Assembly (NCBI RefSeq): GCF_004804275.1
Contig: NZ_STGI01000003.1
Location: 248,001 to 312,000 of the forward strand
Length of the DNA: 64,000 nucleotides
Reading direction: 5' to 3'
Origin: Herbaspirillum sp. ST 5-3
Lineage (GTDB): Bacteria; Pseudomonadota; Gammaproteobacteria; Burkholderiales; Burkholderiaceae_D
The notes beneath the pieces were generated by a model. The model saw only the letters and a program-made list of their open reading frames with translations. It did no database searches and was not told where the DNA came from. Numbering within the stretch: the first letter of the stretch is position 1; every line of letters starts with the position of its first letter. Position numbers and translations under genes: made by a program. Below, piece after piece: positions 1-9,809 of this stretch.

Positions 1-1
1 T

Positions 2-529
2 GGATCACGTTTGCTCCTGAAATCCAGGCAATTGAACGAAGCGACAACCCGACAACGCACGCTGGCGCGATTCGCTGCCCACGGTATCGGAGCCGAACGC
101 GTCCTGATGGAGGGATCATCTTCCCGCGGCGATTATCTGCGAGCCTATAATCGGGTCGACATTGCGCTCGATCCGTTTCCTTACACTGGCGGGACAACCA
201 GTGTCGAAGGATTGTGGATGGGCGTGCCGCTCGTGACGAAGCGCGGTGACCGACTGCTCGGGCGGCAGGGAGAAGGGCTGTTGCATCATCTCGGAATGGC
301 CGACTGGATCGCAGATGACTGTGATGACTATGTCGCCAAGGCGGTGGCACACGCAGCAGATCTGACTGCCTTGACCTCGCTGCGTGCAGGGTTGCGTGGG
401 CGCCTGTCGCTATCGCCGCTATGCGATGCCCCCCGTTTTGCACGCGATCTTGAAATGGCTCTCATCGGCATGTGGCAGCAACATTGCGAGCGAACGCCGC
501 CGGGCAATCATGGCCGTTCAGGGTTTTAA
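2..529 (+). CDS. SPINDLY/O-GlcNAc transferase-like protein, C-terminal part (5' truncated by window)
   Basis: The reading frame is already open at the left edge, so only the last ~175 residues are visible. They contain the signature of the GT41 (OGT/SPINDLY) catalytic C-terminus: a run around YNRVDIALDPFPYTGGTT followed by EGLWMGVPLVT and GEGLLHHLGM, the UDP-sugar binding region of these GT-B enzymes. Bacterial members usually carry N-terminal TPR repeats, which would lie upstream of this window. The likely role is glycosylation of protein acceptors; in betaproteobacteria such genes often sit near flagellin or pilin modification genes, which is inference here. The 3' end overlaps the convergent TPR-methyltransferase gene by 12 bp. 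Confidence 0.85.
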   Translation, partial: GSRLLLKSRQLNEATTRQRTLARFAAHGIGAERVLMEGSSSRGDYLRAYNRVDIALDPFPYTGGTTSVEGLWMGVPLVTKRGDRLLGRQGEGLLHHLGMADWIADDCDDYVAKAVAHAADLTALTSLRAGLRGRLSLSPLCDAPRFARDLEMALIGMWQQHCERTPPGNHGRSGF

Positions 530-2011
530 CACCAGCGCTTGCCCGGTCGGCAGTTCCAGCACGTTCAGGTCATGTTTGCGTATGATCGGGTCAAGCGCAG
601 TTTTCTGTCTGCAGTAGCCCCACCATCCGTAATCGTCGAACACGACGGCGCCGCCTTTGCTCAATCTTGGAAGAACCTGCTCCAGCGCACCCGACTCGGG
701 AACAGGATTGTTCATGTCAATATGCGCAAATGCGATTTGGTCAGGAAATGCCTGCTCGAAGGATTGCGGAACGCTTCCCTTCACGACCTTTACAAATTCG
801 AAGTCCGCAAATCGTGCGCACACCTCCGTATGCAGGTCGGATTTACGCAGGTTATGCAGCCCTTCATGCGCATCGCCTTCCTTCCATTCAAATAGGTCAT
901 ATAGAAAGTACTTCTTCGATAAGCCGCGAAAATCAACTTTCTTGATGAGCTGTGATGCCGTGTATCCGGTATAGCAACCCAGCTCGAGGAAGTCGCCTTC
1001 GGCGCCTTGTGCAACGCTCGCGAAATACAGCAGGAAATAGGAGCGCCAGATAATGCTCCTTTCAATAAACGAATTGTTTTTATCCTGCAGTAAATCGAGA
1101 AAGAAATCTTCCCTCAGAAAACTGTAGCTCTTGTTCCACGTAATCAGGCTGTCGCTGCAGAACAAGGTCGCGCCTTTGTCAACGAGACTTTGTTTGATCA
1201 GATCAAGACCTCGGTGGAACATGGCCTGGTCGGCGATATTGAAATTGAATCCGCTAAAAGCAAGCGCATCCAGCATCCCTGGCTCGCGACCCTCTGCATT
1301 GCCGGTCAACGAGCGTGAATGGCTCGTCATTGCCTCGTTCACTTTCATTTTTTGAACGATCATGCCGAGGGTGGTGTACGCTTCCGTCAAGTCCGGTTTG
1401 AGTGCCAGCGCTTGCCGACAGGATGCCAATGCTTCGTCAAGTTTTCCCTGCTCCTTCAATGCATCCGCAAGATTGTTGTGCGCTTCGGCCAGGTTGGGCA
1501 TGAGCGAAAGTGCCTTGCGGCAACAAATGATTGCTTCATCGAATTTTCCCAAGTCCTTCAGAGTGCTGCCGAGATTGTTCAAGGCGTGGACATAGTTAGG
1601 AGCGATCGCCAGGGCTTTGCGGTAACTTTCGATCGCTGCTTCGCGCATGCCTTCCGCTTGGAGCGCAATCCCGAGATTATTGTGCGCCTCGGCATAGCCC
1701 GACTCCAGTGCGATGGCCTTTCGATAGCATTCAATCGCAAGTGTGCGTTGATTTGCGGCGGAATAGGCCAATCCGAGGTTGCAAAGATAGGTGGGATTGG
1801 TCGGCACAACTTGAATGGCTGCGTTGATGCGTTCAATAGCGAGCGGATAATTTCCCACTTGATATGCGATGACGCCCAGCAGGTGCATCGCGTCCGAATT
1901 GCCGGCCAGCCTCAGGTAGATTTCCTCGGCCTCATGCAGTCGACCGGCTTGATGGTGCTGCAAGGCGATATGGAGTTGTTCTGGGTTTGAATTCTGCATT
2001 TGCGTACTCAT
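518..2011 (-). CDS. TPR-repeat protein with C-terminal TylF-like methyltransferase domain
   Basis: 497 aa. Residues ~10-250 are tandem 34-residue TPRs with the usual W/LG/Y/A/P spacing (for example AEAHNNLGIALQAEG, HALNNLGSTLKDLG). Residues ~300-497 form a class I SAM-dependent methyltransferase: motif I FLELGCYTGYTASQL near residue 340, an acidic AHIDMNN strand and a late VVFDDYGWWGY motif, as in the TylF/macrocin O-methyltransferase group (a binuclear-metal class in characterised members). The TPR part probably recruits a protein or glycan-carrier substrate; which one cannot be told. The N-terminus is clearly paralogous to that of the gene at 2084-5020, 72 bp upstream in the same orientation, so the two may be co-transcribed. 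Confidence 0.85.
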   Translation of the reverse strand: MSTQMQNSNPEQLHIALQHHQAGRLHEAEEIYLRLAGNSDAMHLLGVIAYQVGNYPLAIERINAAIQVVPTNPTYLCNLGLAYSAANQRTLAIECYRKAIALESGYAEAHNNLGIALQAEGMREAAIESYRKALAIAPNYVHALNNLGSTLKDLGKFDEAIICCRKALSLMPNLAEAHNNLADALKEQGKLDEALASCRQALALKPDLTEAYTTLGMIVQKMKVNEAMTSHSRSLTGNAEGREPGMLDALAFSGFNFNIADQAMFHRGLDLIKQSLVDKGATLFCSDSLITWNKSYSFLREDFFLDLLQDKNNSFIERSIIWRSYFLLYFASVAQGAEGDFLELGCYTGYTASQLIKKVDFRGLSKKYFLYDLFEWKEGDAHEGLHNLRKSDLHTEVCARFADFEFVKVVKGSVPQSFEQAFPDQIAFAHIDMNNPVPESGALEQVLPRLSKGGAVVFDDYGWWGYCRQKTALDPIIRKHDLNVLELPTGQALVLKP

Positions 2012-2083
2012 CCGGTGAATCTTGCCTTGTCCGACGTTTTCCGTTGAAGGTCGCTACTTGCTACATCCAGGTTGTGCCTTGAT

Positions 2084-5020
2084 TCACCTGCGTTTTTGCA
2101 CAAAGAACTGGTACATCCCGACAAAAGTATCCGGGTTTTCGTTTTCAAAGACGTGCCAGTTGTCGAGATTCGTCCGGGGCTGATCGTCCGGAAATCGCTC
2201 GCTGTACCGGCGGCCGATGGCAGGACTCAGCAGGAAACCGACAAAGTCCAGATCGAATTGCTCAATCGCGTCCTTGATCATCGGCAGCGTAAAGCGATGT
2301 TCCTGCACATGGAACAGAAGATCGCGGCATCCGCTCGTCTCGTAATAATCACGCAGTGACGTCAGGCTTGTGAACGATTCGCCAACGCTTTCTGAAAGCA
2401 ATTCCTCGCGACACCGGCGTATGTCCTCACTTGTCGACGCATATTGCTTGTCGGCGATAAAGTTGCGTGCGGCTACAACATGCCTGCGCGCCTGCTCGCT
2501 ATAGAGGCCCAGGCGCATGAAACCGCCTGGTCGCAGCATTGACAGCAGTTCGAGCCATCCGCCCAACGGATCGGCGAGATGATGCAGGACGCCGACGGAT
2601 TCGATGACATCGAACGTGCGGCCGGTCGAGCGCAGCGTCATGATGTCCGCCTGCGCATACTCGATGTTTTCAATTCCGAGTTCGCGGGTCTTGCGGAGTG
2701 CATAAGCCAGGCTGGCCTTGCTCAGATCCACCGCCAGCATTTTTGCGCCGCGGAATTGGCGCGCGGTTTCGATCGACTGCTGGCCTGTTCCGCAGCCGGC
2801 AATCAGTATGCTAATTTTGTCAACCTTGTGGATTGGTTGAAATGGCGTGAACGGAAATTGTTGTCGGAGAAAGGCGTCGATCGTCGTGGCTTTTCCACCG
2901 GAGGGCACCTTGACCCAGCGCGGGTAGGGGTTTTCTTCGTATTGTTGTTGCACTTGGCGCGAGACATCCCCTTCAATCGTGGTCAGGGCAGAGATTTTTT
3001 CGCCGTAGTGCAGTTCTTCTTGTGGCTCGCGAACTTGTTGCGTCAGCAGAGCCGCTACACTGTCGGGCCATGCCCGATCCAACAGAGACGTGGCCGAAGG
3101 AAGGGTGTGCAAAGGAAAATAACATGCTGTGGCGACGAGCGCGACAGCAGCCGGCTGCGCACCCGATGCCATTGTTGTCGAAACCTCCTGTCGCAGACGT
3201 TCAGCCAGCGCTTGCTCTTCATCCGTCACTGAATACACGTATTCGTTGATGAAGCACTGCCGCGCCAGCGAACAATGGAACGCGAGCACGTCAGGTTCCA
3301 CCACCTGCTCGTCAACAGGGTTCACTACCTTTTCCAGTAGTGCGAGCCGCGTCATGGTCAGAAAACGTTCCAGCCCGAGATGAGCTGCGGTCGTATTTTC
3401 CAACAGGCTTTGGAACAAGGTGTCGTTACAAGCCTCGGTGAGCCCGTTCTTGCCAAACAGATCGTGGCCCGTCAGTCGTTCCGGCCACGCATGTTCGGCG
3501 CGTTCAACGCATTCCTTGATTTCGGTGTTTTGGTTGAGCAGCGAAATGCATGCTTCCACCAGCTGTGCCGGCCTGCCCCAAGGTTCCGACATCGCTCGAA
3601 TCAAGAGTGCACGCGCGTCACCATCGTCCTCGCTGAATCGTACGTTTCGAAGGCATTCAAAAACGAGTGCCCGGGTGCCGTGGTTCTCATTGGTCTGCAA
3701 GGCTTTCTTGGCGATCTTTAATGCCTCCAACGCGTCGCCTCGCAGCAGCAGGCAGATCGCCAGGCCATTGTATGCGCTATCGCAATCGGGTTTTGCCGCC
3801 AATGCGCGCTGGAAACAGTCGATCGCTGTGTCAAGATCGCCCTGCGCCTGCAACGCTGTGCCAAGGTTGCTGTTTGCGTCGGCATAGTCGGGTTTCAACG
3901 CCAGCGCATTGCGATAAGCGTCGATTGCGGCATCGAACTTGCCCTGAGCCTGCAGCGCAACGCCCAGGTTGCTTTGTGCCGCGACATAAGCAGGTTTGAG
4001 AGCGAGAGCGTGCAGGTAAGCTTCTACAGCCGCATCGTGCGCGCCTTTCGCATGAAGGGCGTTTCCAAGGTTGTAATGTACATCGGCGTCATTGGATCTC
4101 AGGGCCAAGGCTGCGTGATAACTATCTATGGCCGCATCGAGCCGTTCTTGTTGAAGCAGAACGTTTCCGAGGTTGAAATGCGCTGCGGCGAAGTCGGGCT
4201 TCAACGACGCCGCACGGCGGAAACACTCGACAGCGGCCTCTTGCTGACCTTGTGCATGCAGGGCATTGCCAAGGTTGTAGTGGGCATCGGCATACCCTGG
4301 GTTCAGCGACAATGCGCTCTTGAGACATTCAATGGCGGCGTCCAGTTTGCCTAGCGACTGATACGTCACACCGAGATTGTTGAGCGTCTCGGGCTGTTCA
4401 GTTTTCTGCGTGAGCGCGTGGCGATAATGTTCTGCCGCTGCCTCGAACTTCTCTTGCGCCTGCAGTACGGTGCCGAGACTGCCATGCGCCTGAACATAAT
4501 CGGGCCGAAGGCGAAGTACGTTGCGATAACTCTCGATCGCGGCATCAAGGAGACCACAGGCTTGGAGCGCTACGCCAAGGTTGAAGTGGGCATCGGAATT
4601 GTCGGGCTGAAGCTTGGTGACTTTGCGATAACTGTCGGCCGCAGCACCGAATTCTCCCTGTCCCTGGAGCGCAACGCCGAGGTTGTAAAACGCATCTGCG
4701 TAATCAGGCTTGAGTGCGACTGCCTTCCGATAAGATTCCAGGGCATTGTCGAATTTGCCAAGTGCATTGAATGCCATGCCGAGATTGAAATGGAACGTCG
4801 CATTGGAAGGATTGTAGCGAATCGCTTTGCCGATGCGATCAACCGCAAGTTCATAGTTTGCGGTCTGAAATGCAATGACACCGAGCAGATGTAATGCTTC
4901 CGGGTGGCCAGGCAGCTTTTTGTATAGCGCTTCGGCTTGTTGAAGGCGTCCTGCCTGATGGTGCTGCAAGGCTGCCTGAAGTTGGGCGGGAATATAGGTT
5001 TGATGCCTGGGTTTGTTCAT
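2084..5020 (-). CDS. Large TPR-repeat protein with C-terminal SAM-dependent methyltransferase
   Basis: 978 aa. The first ~460 residues are about a dozen near-identical TPR units (repeated AHYNLGNALHAQG, ADAxxNLGxALQAQG), predicting a long superhelical solenoid. A non-TPR helical linker follows (~460-700). A Rossmann methyltransferase domain starts near residue 730, with motif I ILIAGCGTGQQSIE, acidic motif II AVDLSKASL, motif III EYAQADI and the DVIESVGVLHHLADP segment typical of Methyltransf_25/11. The N-terminal scaffold matches the neighbouring 497-aa protein while the catalytic domain is unrelated, which suggests domain swapping onto a shared recognition module. The substrate is unknown. 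A glycan- or protein-modification role is inferred from the nearby OGT-like gene. Confidence 0.85.
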   Translation of the reverse strand: MNKPRHQTYIPAQLQAALQHHQAGRLQQAEALYKKLPGHPEALHLLGVIAFQTANYELAVDRIGKAIRYNPSNATFHFNLGMAFNALGKFDNALESYRKAVALKPDYADAFYNLGVALQGQGEFGAAADSYRKVTKLQPDNSDAHFNLGVALQACGLLDAAIESYRNVLRLRPDYVQAHGSLGTVLQAQEKFEAAAEHYRHALTQKTEQPETLNNLGVTYQSLGKLDAAIECLKSALSLNPGYADAHYNLGNALHAQGQQEAAVECFRRAASLKPDFAAAHFNLGNVLLQQERLDAAIDSYHAALALRSNDADVHYNLGNALHAKGAHDAAVEAYLHALALKPAYVAAQSNLGVALQAQGKFDAAIDAYRNALALKPDYADANSNLGTALQAQGDLDTAIDCFQRALAAKPDCDSAYNGLAICLLLRGDALEALKIAKKALQTNENHGTRALVFECLRNVRFSEDDGDARALLIRAMSEPWGRPAQLVEACISLLNQNTEIKECVERAEHAWPERLTGHDLFGKNGLTEACNDTLFQSLLENTTAAHLGLERFLTMTRLALLEKVVNPVDEQVVEPDVLAFHCSLARQCFINEYVYSVTDEEQALAERLRQEVSTTMASGAQPAAVALVATACYFPLHTLPSATSLLDRAWPDSVAALLTQQVREPQEELHYGEKISALTTIEGDVSRQVQQQYEENPYPRWVKVPSGGKATTIDAFLRQQFPFTPFQPIHKVDKISILIAGCGTGQQSIETARQFRGAKMLAVDLSKASLAYALRKTRELGIENIEYAQADIMTLRSTGRTFDVIESVGVLHHLADPLGGWLELLSMLRPGGFMRLGLYSEQARRHVVAARNFIADKQYASTSEDIRRCREELLSESVGESFTSLTSLRDYYETSGCRDLLFHVQEHRFTLPMIKDAIEQFDLDFVGFLLSPAIGRRYSERFPDDQPRTNLDNWHVFENENPDTFVGMYQFFVQKRR

Positions 5021-5111
5021 GTGATCAACTTTCGGGTATCACGGATTTCTGGTGCACTATCGAATAGTGCGGTTCTTCGTTGGACCGGTCAATGACAGCG
5101 TGTGCGCCACC

Positions 5112-6887
5112 TTACTGCGCCGCCACCACACGGTTCTTGCCGGCCCGCTTCGCCCTGTACAACGCTTCATCCGCACGCTTGATCATCTCCGCTGGGTCTT
5201 CCCCGGGCGCATGCAGCGCGACTCCGGCACTGAAGGTAATCAGCAGTTTCTTGTTCTCATACATGAAAATCTGCTTGGTCAATTCACGCTGCACCCGGGT
5301 CACTGTCTGCATGGCGTCCGGCAGCGACGTCTCCGGCAGCACGATCATGAATTCCTCACCGCCGAAACGCGCGATGACGTCCAGCGTACGCAAGGTGTCC
5401 TTGACCACCTTGACCAGGTGGATCAATGCCTGGTCGCCCGCACTGTGGCCGTGCGTATCATTGAGCCGCTTGAAGTCATCCAGATCGAGCATCGCGACGC
5501 ACAGCGGCGATTTGCGCCGTTCAGACCGCGCCAGCTCCCGTTCGAGCACATCATCGAGTCCGCGCCGGTTGAGGCTGCCGGTCAGTTGGTCTTCGCGCAC
5601 CAGCTCGCTCATCTGTTCGAGCTTCGATTCCAGGTCCTGAATGCGTCCTTCCGCGTGCTGGACTTCCTGGCGCGCCGCCAGCATGTCGTCGCGCGAGCGC
5701 AGCGCCTGTTCCTGCGCGAGCTTGGTGTCGCGCATGACATCCTGGAGGATGGTGTTGAGTTCGACGATGCCTTTCGCCTGGCTGATCTTTTGTGAATACT
5801 GACTGATCTTCTGATGAAAATCGCCAGTGCTGGTCGCCACAGCGCTCAGCCGATCGACGAAGGTCATCATCATGTTCTTGACCGTGACCTTGGCTTCGGC
5901 GAGGCTGTGCTTGAGCAGGCTCTGCTTGTAGATGACTTCCTTCAGGCTGCGCGTTGCATCCATCAACGCGCTGTGCGTAATCGGGCCGGACAACAGCTCT
6001 TGCACGCTGCTGATCTGGCCGCTGAGCCAGGAATCGTCGTCCAGCAGTTCACTGACGTTTTCCAGCAGCAGCTTGAACAGGCGCAGCAGCAGCTCATGCT
6101 CTTCCGCCATGTCCTCACTCTTGAGCTCGACCTTGAAGCAGAGTTGCTTCAGGCGTGCGCTGATGTCGATGAGCGCCTGCTCGGTGAGGGCATCCTTGAT
6201 CGCTTCGGCGAGCGCTTCCGATTCTTTCTGAAGCGCTGGTGTGCCGCGCAGCAGGGATCCGACGGCGAGTGTCAGCGTGCGGGTCAGCAGGTCGCGCAAC
6301 AGCAGGATCTGCCGGCTTTCTTCAATGGCCGGGGACGCGGCTGGCGGGATTGATCTCGTTTTGGCCGGCAGCAGTTCGGCATCGTCAACCAAGGCAATTG
6401 ATGCGGATCGGGATACTGCGGGCGCCGGATCATCGACCAGTGGAATCGCACGCGACTTCGCGGGTTCCGGCGGCACCTCATCCACCAGCGATATGCCGGG
6501 GGCGGGGCGTGCGGCCGGCGGTTTTTCCGCTAACCTGGCGGACGCCGCTTTCGCATTTGCGGCTACCAGTTCGGTCGAAACCCTGACGTGCTTCTCGAGC
6601 AGTTCGGTCAAACTCTTGCCATATTCCTGCCAATCGCGATTTTCGAGCGCGCGCTTCATGGGTGTCGCAAAGCGCGCGATATCCTCGGTAGCGTTTGCCA
6701 GGTTCGCGACGTACTCCGTCAGGATTTTTTCTGCGCTCGACTGGCGGCTTACGCCGAGGATTTCGTCGTAGATTTCGCGGTAGGCTTCCGGGGTAGGCGC
6801 AATGCGGCGGCTCGCGAGACGGCGAAATGCCTCGCGAGCGACATCGGCGGGACTCTGTTGTTCCGGTTTCTGTGTCTTGTCTTGCAT
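5112..6887 (-). CDS. Diguanylate cyclase with long helical N-terminal region (DgcP-like)
   Basis: 591 aa. The C-terminal ~165 residues are a GGDEF domain with an intact active-site loop ARFGGEEF (residues 509-513) and an I-site RTLD placed five residues before it, so it should make c-di-GMP and be product-inhibited. The N-terminus has the segment PTPEAYREIYDEI, resembling the N-terminus of Pseudomonas DgcP-type cyclases. It is followed by a low-complexity stretch with three repeats like PLVDD/ALVDD (residues ~130-190) and long coiled helices. No membrane segment is evident, so the protein is probably cytosolic and localised by its N-terminus. The DgcP link is from memory of family features, not an alignment. 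Confidence 0.85.
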   Translation of the reverse strand: MQDKTQKPEQQSPADVAREAFRRLASRRIAPTPEAYREIYDEILGVSRQSSAEKILTEYVANLANATEDIARFATPMKRALENRDWQEYGKSLTELLEKHVRVSTELVAANAKAASARLAEKPPAARPAPGISLVDEVPPEPAKSRAIPLVDDPAPAVSRSASIALVDDAELLPAKTRSIPPAASPAIEESRQILLLRDLLTRTLTLAVGSLLRGTPALQKESEALAEAIKDALTEQALIDISARLKQLCFKVELKSEDMAEEHELLLRLFKLLLENVSELLDDDSWLSGQISSVQELLSGPITHSALMDATRSLKEVIYKQSLLKHSLAEAKVTVKNMMMTFVDRLSAVATSTGDFHQKISQYSQKISQAKGIVELNTILQDVMRDTKLAQEQALRSRDDMLAARQEVQHAEGRIQDLESKLEQMSELVREDQLTGSLNRRGLDDVLERELARSERRKSPLCVAMLDLDDFKRLNDTHGHSAGDQALIHLVKVVKDTLRTLDVIARFGGEEFMIVLPETSLPDAMQTVTRVQRELTKQIFMYENKKLLITFSAGVALHAPGEDPAEMIKRADEALYRAKRAGKNRVVAAQ

Positions 6888-7033
6888 GGCGGTGCGGGAT
6901 GCCCGGGGCGCAAGAATTTTGCGCCCGAATAAGGAGCAATACTATTCCAGTTGCCGCGCCGACGATAGCCGGATTAAGAGTTGAAATTCTGCCTACCTTG
7001 CGTTTTGGCTGAGCCGGAGAGGCACTGCCGAAA

Positions 7034-7058
7034 CGCGCATCGCTTGAAACGATGCGCG
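7034..7058 (-). terminator. Candidate terminator hairpin downstream of the NarL-type regulator
   Basis: CGCGCATCG (7034-7042) and CGATGCGCG (7050-7058) form a perfect 9-bp stem with a 7-nt loop. On the minus strand it is followed by only TTT, so the intrinsic terminator is weak. It lies 73 bp past the stop of the response regulator. The rest of 6888-7130 shows no gene. Confidence 0.45.
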
Positions 7059-7130
7059 GGTAGTTTCATGACTTTTTGTCAACGCTGCGGATTGACGAAT
7101 CATCCCCGATCGGGCGTCGGAGATGGCCGG

Positions 7131-7781
7131 TTACTCGACCAGATGATTCTTGATCGCGTAATGCGTCAGTTCCGCGTTGTGACGCATTTTCATTTTCTGC
7201 AGCAGGCGTGAGCGGTACATGCTGATCGTCTTCACCGAGAGCGTCAGCTCCGTCGCGATGTCGCTGACCGTCTTGCCGGAAGCGATCATGATCAGTGTCT
7301 GGTATTCGCGGTCGGACAGGGTTTCATGTGGCGGTACCTCGCGATTTTCATCGCCGACCTGATTGGCGAGCTCCTGCGCGAGCGCCTGGCTGATGTACTT
7401 GCGGCCGGAAGCGACCTGGCGGATGGCGTCGACCAGTTCGGCCGGAGCGCTCTGCTTGTTCAGGTAACCGGCGGCGCCGGCCTTGAGCGAGCGGATCGCG
7501 TACTGGTCCTCACGGTGCATGGACAGCATCAGGACGGCAAGCTTGGGTGCATCCTTTTTGACTTGCTTGAGAACCTCGATGCCGCTCTTGTCCGGCATCG
7601 AGATATCGAGCAGCAGCACATCGGAGTCGCCGTTGCGGGCGAGCTTGATGGCGTCGAGGCCGTTTTCGGCGTCGCCGGCAACGACCATGTCCTTGGTGTC
7701 CGCCAGGATCTGCTTCAATCCCTCACGCACGATCGCATGATCATCTGCAATCAGAATTCTTATTGTTTCGCATGCTGTCAT
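7131..7781 (-). CDS. NarL/FixJ-family response regulator
   Basis: 216 aa. The receiver domain (~6-120) has the acidic pair in ILIADDHAIVREGL, phosphoacceptor Asp59 in VLLLDISMPDKSG and a late K in LNKQSAP. The C-terminus is a LuxR-type HTH (LSDREYQTLIMIASGKTVSDIA ... SVKTISMYRSRL). It follows the histidine kinase gene by 18 bp on the same strand, so the two form one two-component operon. Targets are not visible; the HTH class acts as a dimeric transcription factor after phosphorylation. Confidence 0.92.
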   Translation of the reverse strand: MTACETIRILIADDHAIVREGLKQILADTKDMVVAGDAENGLDAIKLARNGDSDVLLLDISMPDKSGIEVLKQVKKDAPKLAVLMLSMHREDQYAIRSLKAGAAGYLNKQSAPAELVDAIRQVASGRKYISQALAQELANQVGDENREVPPHETLSDREYQTLIMIASGKTVSDIATELTLSVKTISMYRSRLLQKMKMRHNAELTHYAIKNHLVE

Positions 7782-7799
7782 AACACTACTTTCAAATTG

Positions 7800-9233
7800 T
7801 TATTCCGATAATGGAATCTTGAGCGCCACTTCGGTCCCTCCCTCAGGGGCGTTGCTGACCGACAGATTCCCCCCTAGCGCGTTTGCTCGCTCCACCATGC
7901 CGCGAATACCGAAGGATTTCGGCTTCAATCGGTCCTTGGTTGCGATACCGCAGCCGTTGTCCGTGACTGCCAGACGCACGTTGCGGTTGGTACGTGCCAG
8001 CCGGACTGTTACCTGGCTGGCACGCGCGTGTTTCCCAATATTGGTAAGCGCTTCCTGAAAAATGCGAAAAAGCGCCGTTGCTTGATCTGGATGCAGGTCG
8101 ATTTCCTTCTTGTTCGACGAGAAACTGCACGGAATACCGAACTGTTTTTCGAATTCCTTTGCCTGCCAGTCGACTGCCGCAACAATCCCGAAATCGAGAA
8201 TGCTCGGACGCAGGTCGACCGAAATGCGATGTATCGCCTCGATGGTGCGGTCAACCAGTGCATCGACATAGTCGGTCTTGTCGGCCAGGGTCGGATCGTC
8301 CGCAGGAAGGCGCTTCTTCACCAGCGCAAGCGCCATCTTGATCGCGGTCAGGTTGCCGCCGAGGTCGTCATGGATTTCGCGCGCGATGCGGGTGCGCTCC
8401 TTTTCCTTGACCCTTTCGATATGCGCGGACAGTTCGGCCAGTTGTTCGCGCGAGCGCTTGATTTCGGCTTCTTCCAGCTTGCTCTGCGTGATATTGGTCA
8501 TGATCCCTTCCCACTGCACGCCTTCGCCGGGCAGGGCGCGTGGCGTGGAGCGAAGGTTGATCCATTTGATGTCCTTCCACTTCTCGACCCAGATGCGGCC
8601 TTCCCAGTTCAGCTCTTTCATTTCGGTGGCCGACGCTGCCATGGATTCGAGATACGAGGACCGGTCCTCGGGCACGATCAGCTCGAGAAATTGGGCGGAG
8701 TCGGCGCGCAGGCGTTCCGCCGTGACGCCGAGCAGCGCGCGGCAGCCTTCGCTCAAATACGGGAATGAAGTGCTGCCGTCGGGCTTTTTCAGGAACTGGA
8801 AGAACAGTCCTGGCGTGTTGGAAACGATGGCGCGAAAGCGCGCTTCGCTGATGCGCAATGCCTTGGCCGATGCGTGGCGCGCGCTGATGTCATTGCCGAT
8901 GGCGATATAGACCGGCGCGGTATCGGATGGACAGTAGAACAGGCGGAATTCAATCGGATAGCTCGATCCATCCTTGCGCGTATGGACCGTCTCGAGTGCG
9001 GCACGGTGCGAACGGCCGCAACGCAGCGGGAACAGGATGTTCTCCAGCACTTCCCTGGAGAGGCTTTGCGCGATCCCGATAGGCGTCATCGCCGACAGTT
9101 CTGCAGCGCTGTATTGCAGATTCTTGCGCGCGGCCTGGTTGGTTTCCACGAATCGCAAGCTGTCGCAATCCACGACGTAGATCTCGCTGAACGAGCCCTG
9201 CATGACAATCGGCAGCCATTCCGCTTGCATCAT
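7800..9233 (-). CDS. PAS-domain sensor histidine kinase (NarX/HisKA_3 type)
   Basis: 477 aa from the ATG at 9233 (MMQAEWLPIVMQG); the frame is open to an earlier ATG at 9422, but that extension looks non-conserved. Two PAS domains come first (~1-130 and ~140-260, the second with WEGRIWVEKWKDIKWIN and a PAC-like end). A HisKA_3 dimerisation helix follows, with phospho-acceptor His in ERTRIAREIHDDLGGN, then an HATPase_c domain (VTDNGCGI; FGIRGMVERANALGG). No transmembrane helix is seen from the chosen start, so it is probably a cytoplasmic sensor using a PAS ligand or cofactor. It is the cognate kinase of the NarL-type regulator that follows. Confidence 0.88.
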   Translation of the reverse strand: MMQAEWLPIVMQGSFSEIYVVDCDSLRFVETNQAARKNLQYSAAELSAMTPIGIAQSLSREVLENILFPLRCGRSHRAALETVHTRKDGSSYPIEFRLFYCPSDTAPVYIAIGNDISARHASAKALRISEARFRAIVSNTPGLFFQFLKKPDGSTSFPYLSEGCRALLGVTAERLRADSAQFLELIVPEDRSSYLESMAASATEMKELNWEGRIWVEKWKDIKWINLRSTPRALPGEGVQWEGIMTNITQSKLEEAEIKRSREQLAELSAHIERVKEKERTRIAREIHDDLGGNLTAIKMALALVKKRLPADDPTLADKTDYVDALVDRTIEAIHRISVDLRPSILDFGIVAAVDWQAKEFEKQFGIPCSFSSNKKEIDLHPDQATALFRIFQEALTNIGKHARASQVTVRLARTNRNVRLAVTDNGCGIATKDRLKPKSFGIRGMVERANALGGNLSVSNAPEGGTEVALKIPLSE

Positions 9234-9809
9234 GTCGATTGGTCTTTCACTGTATGTCTTCTTGAACTCATTGCGGCGACCCGGGGTGAGGCCACTCAGG
9301 AAAAAGGACTGTATTAAATGCTCGCCGGGTGTTCCGGTATCGGCTTGCTGATATGGTGGCCATGTCCTCGATCGCATTTCATTCCTGCAAGCAATTCTCG
9401 TGCCTTGTGAGCCGTCAAGCAACAGAAGCGGTCAGGAGATGTCGGTAGCGGAAGAGGGAGGCCGCGGAACGAGGTATTGCGCGTCGCCAGCGCCGATTGC
9501 TCCACGCGGAGTGAAGGAATGTGCGGTCGTTCCATTGGGTTGTCCTTCGGCGTGTTGAAAAGGCGGACGGTGAAAACGTGGCATCCGGAAACTTTTTATC
9601 TGGACGACTTTATCACAAGTTTTTTCGACGGGAATCGCCAGAAGCCATGTGATGGAAGAAATCTACGTCAGCGACACGACTGTTGGACTCCGGCCACAGT
9701 CGAAATCAGCGTCGTCAAGGTAATGCCTTCGCCGAAAACCATGCGATGAAAAATCCTTCCCATTGGGGCTTCCAATCCCTGTTGAATGGGTGCTATAATT
9801 TCGTTTTAC
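9234..9809. other. Intergenic stretch between kinase gene and tRNA-Arg
   Basis: No convincing gene is present. Part of it (9234-9422) could be coding if the kinase starts upstream. It should hold the promoter of the two-component operon, but no clear -35/-10 pair is recognised on the minus strand. Confidence 0.5.
9794..9799 (+). promoter_or_regulatory. -10 box of the tRNA-Arg promoter
   Basis: TATAAT is a perfect sigma-70 -10 hexamer 11 bp before the mature tRNA 5' end. The matching -35 is weak (TTCCAA at 9770-9775, 18-bp spacing). Confidence 0.65.
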
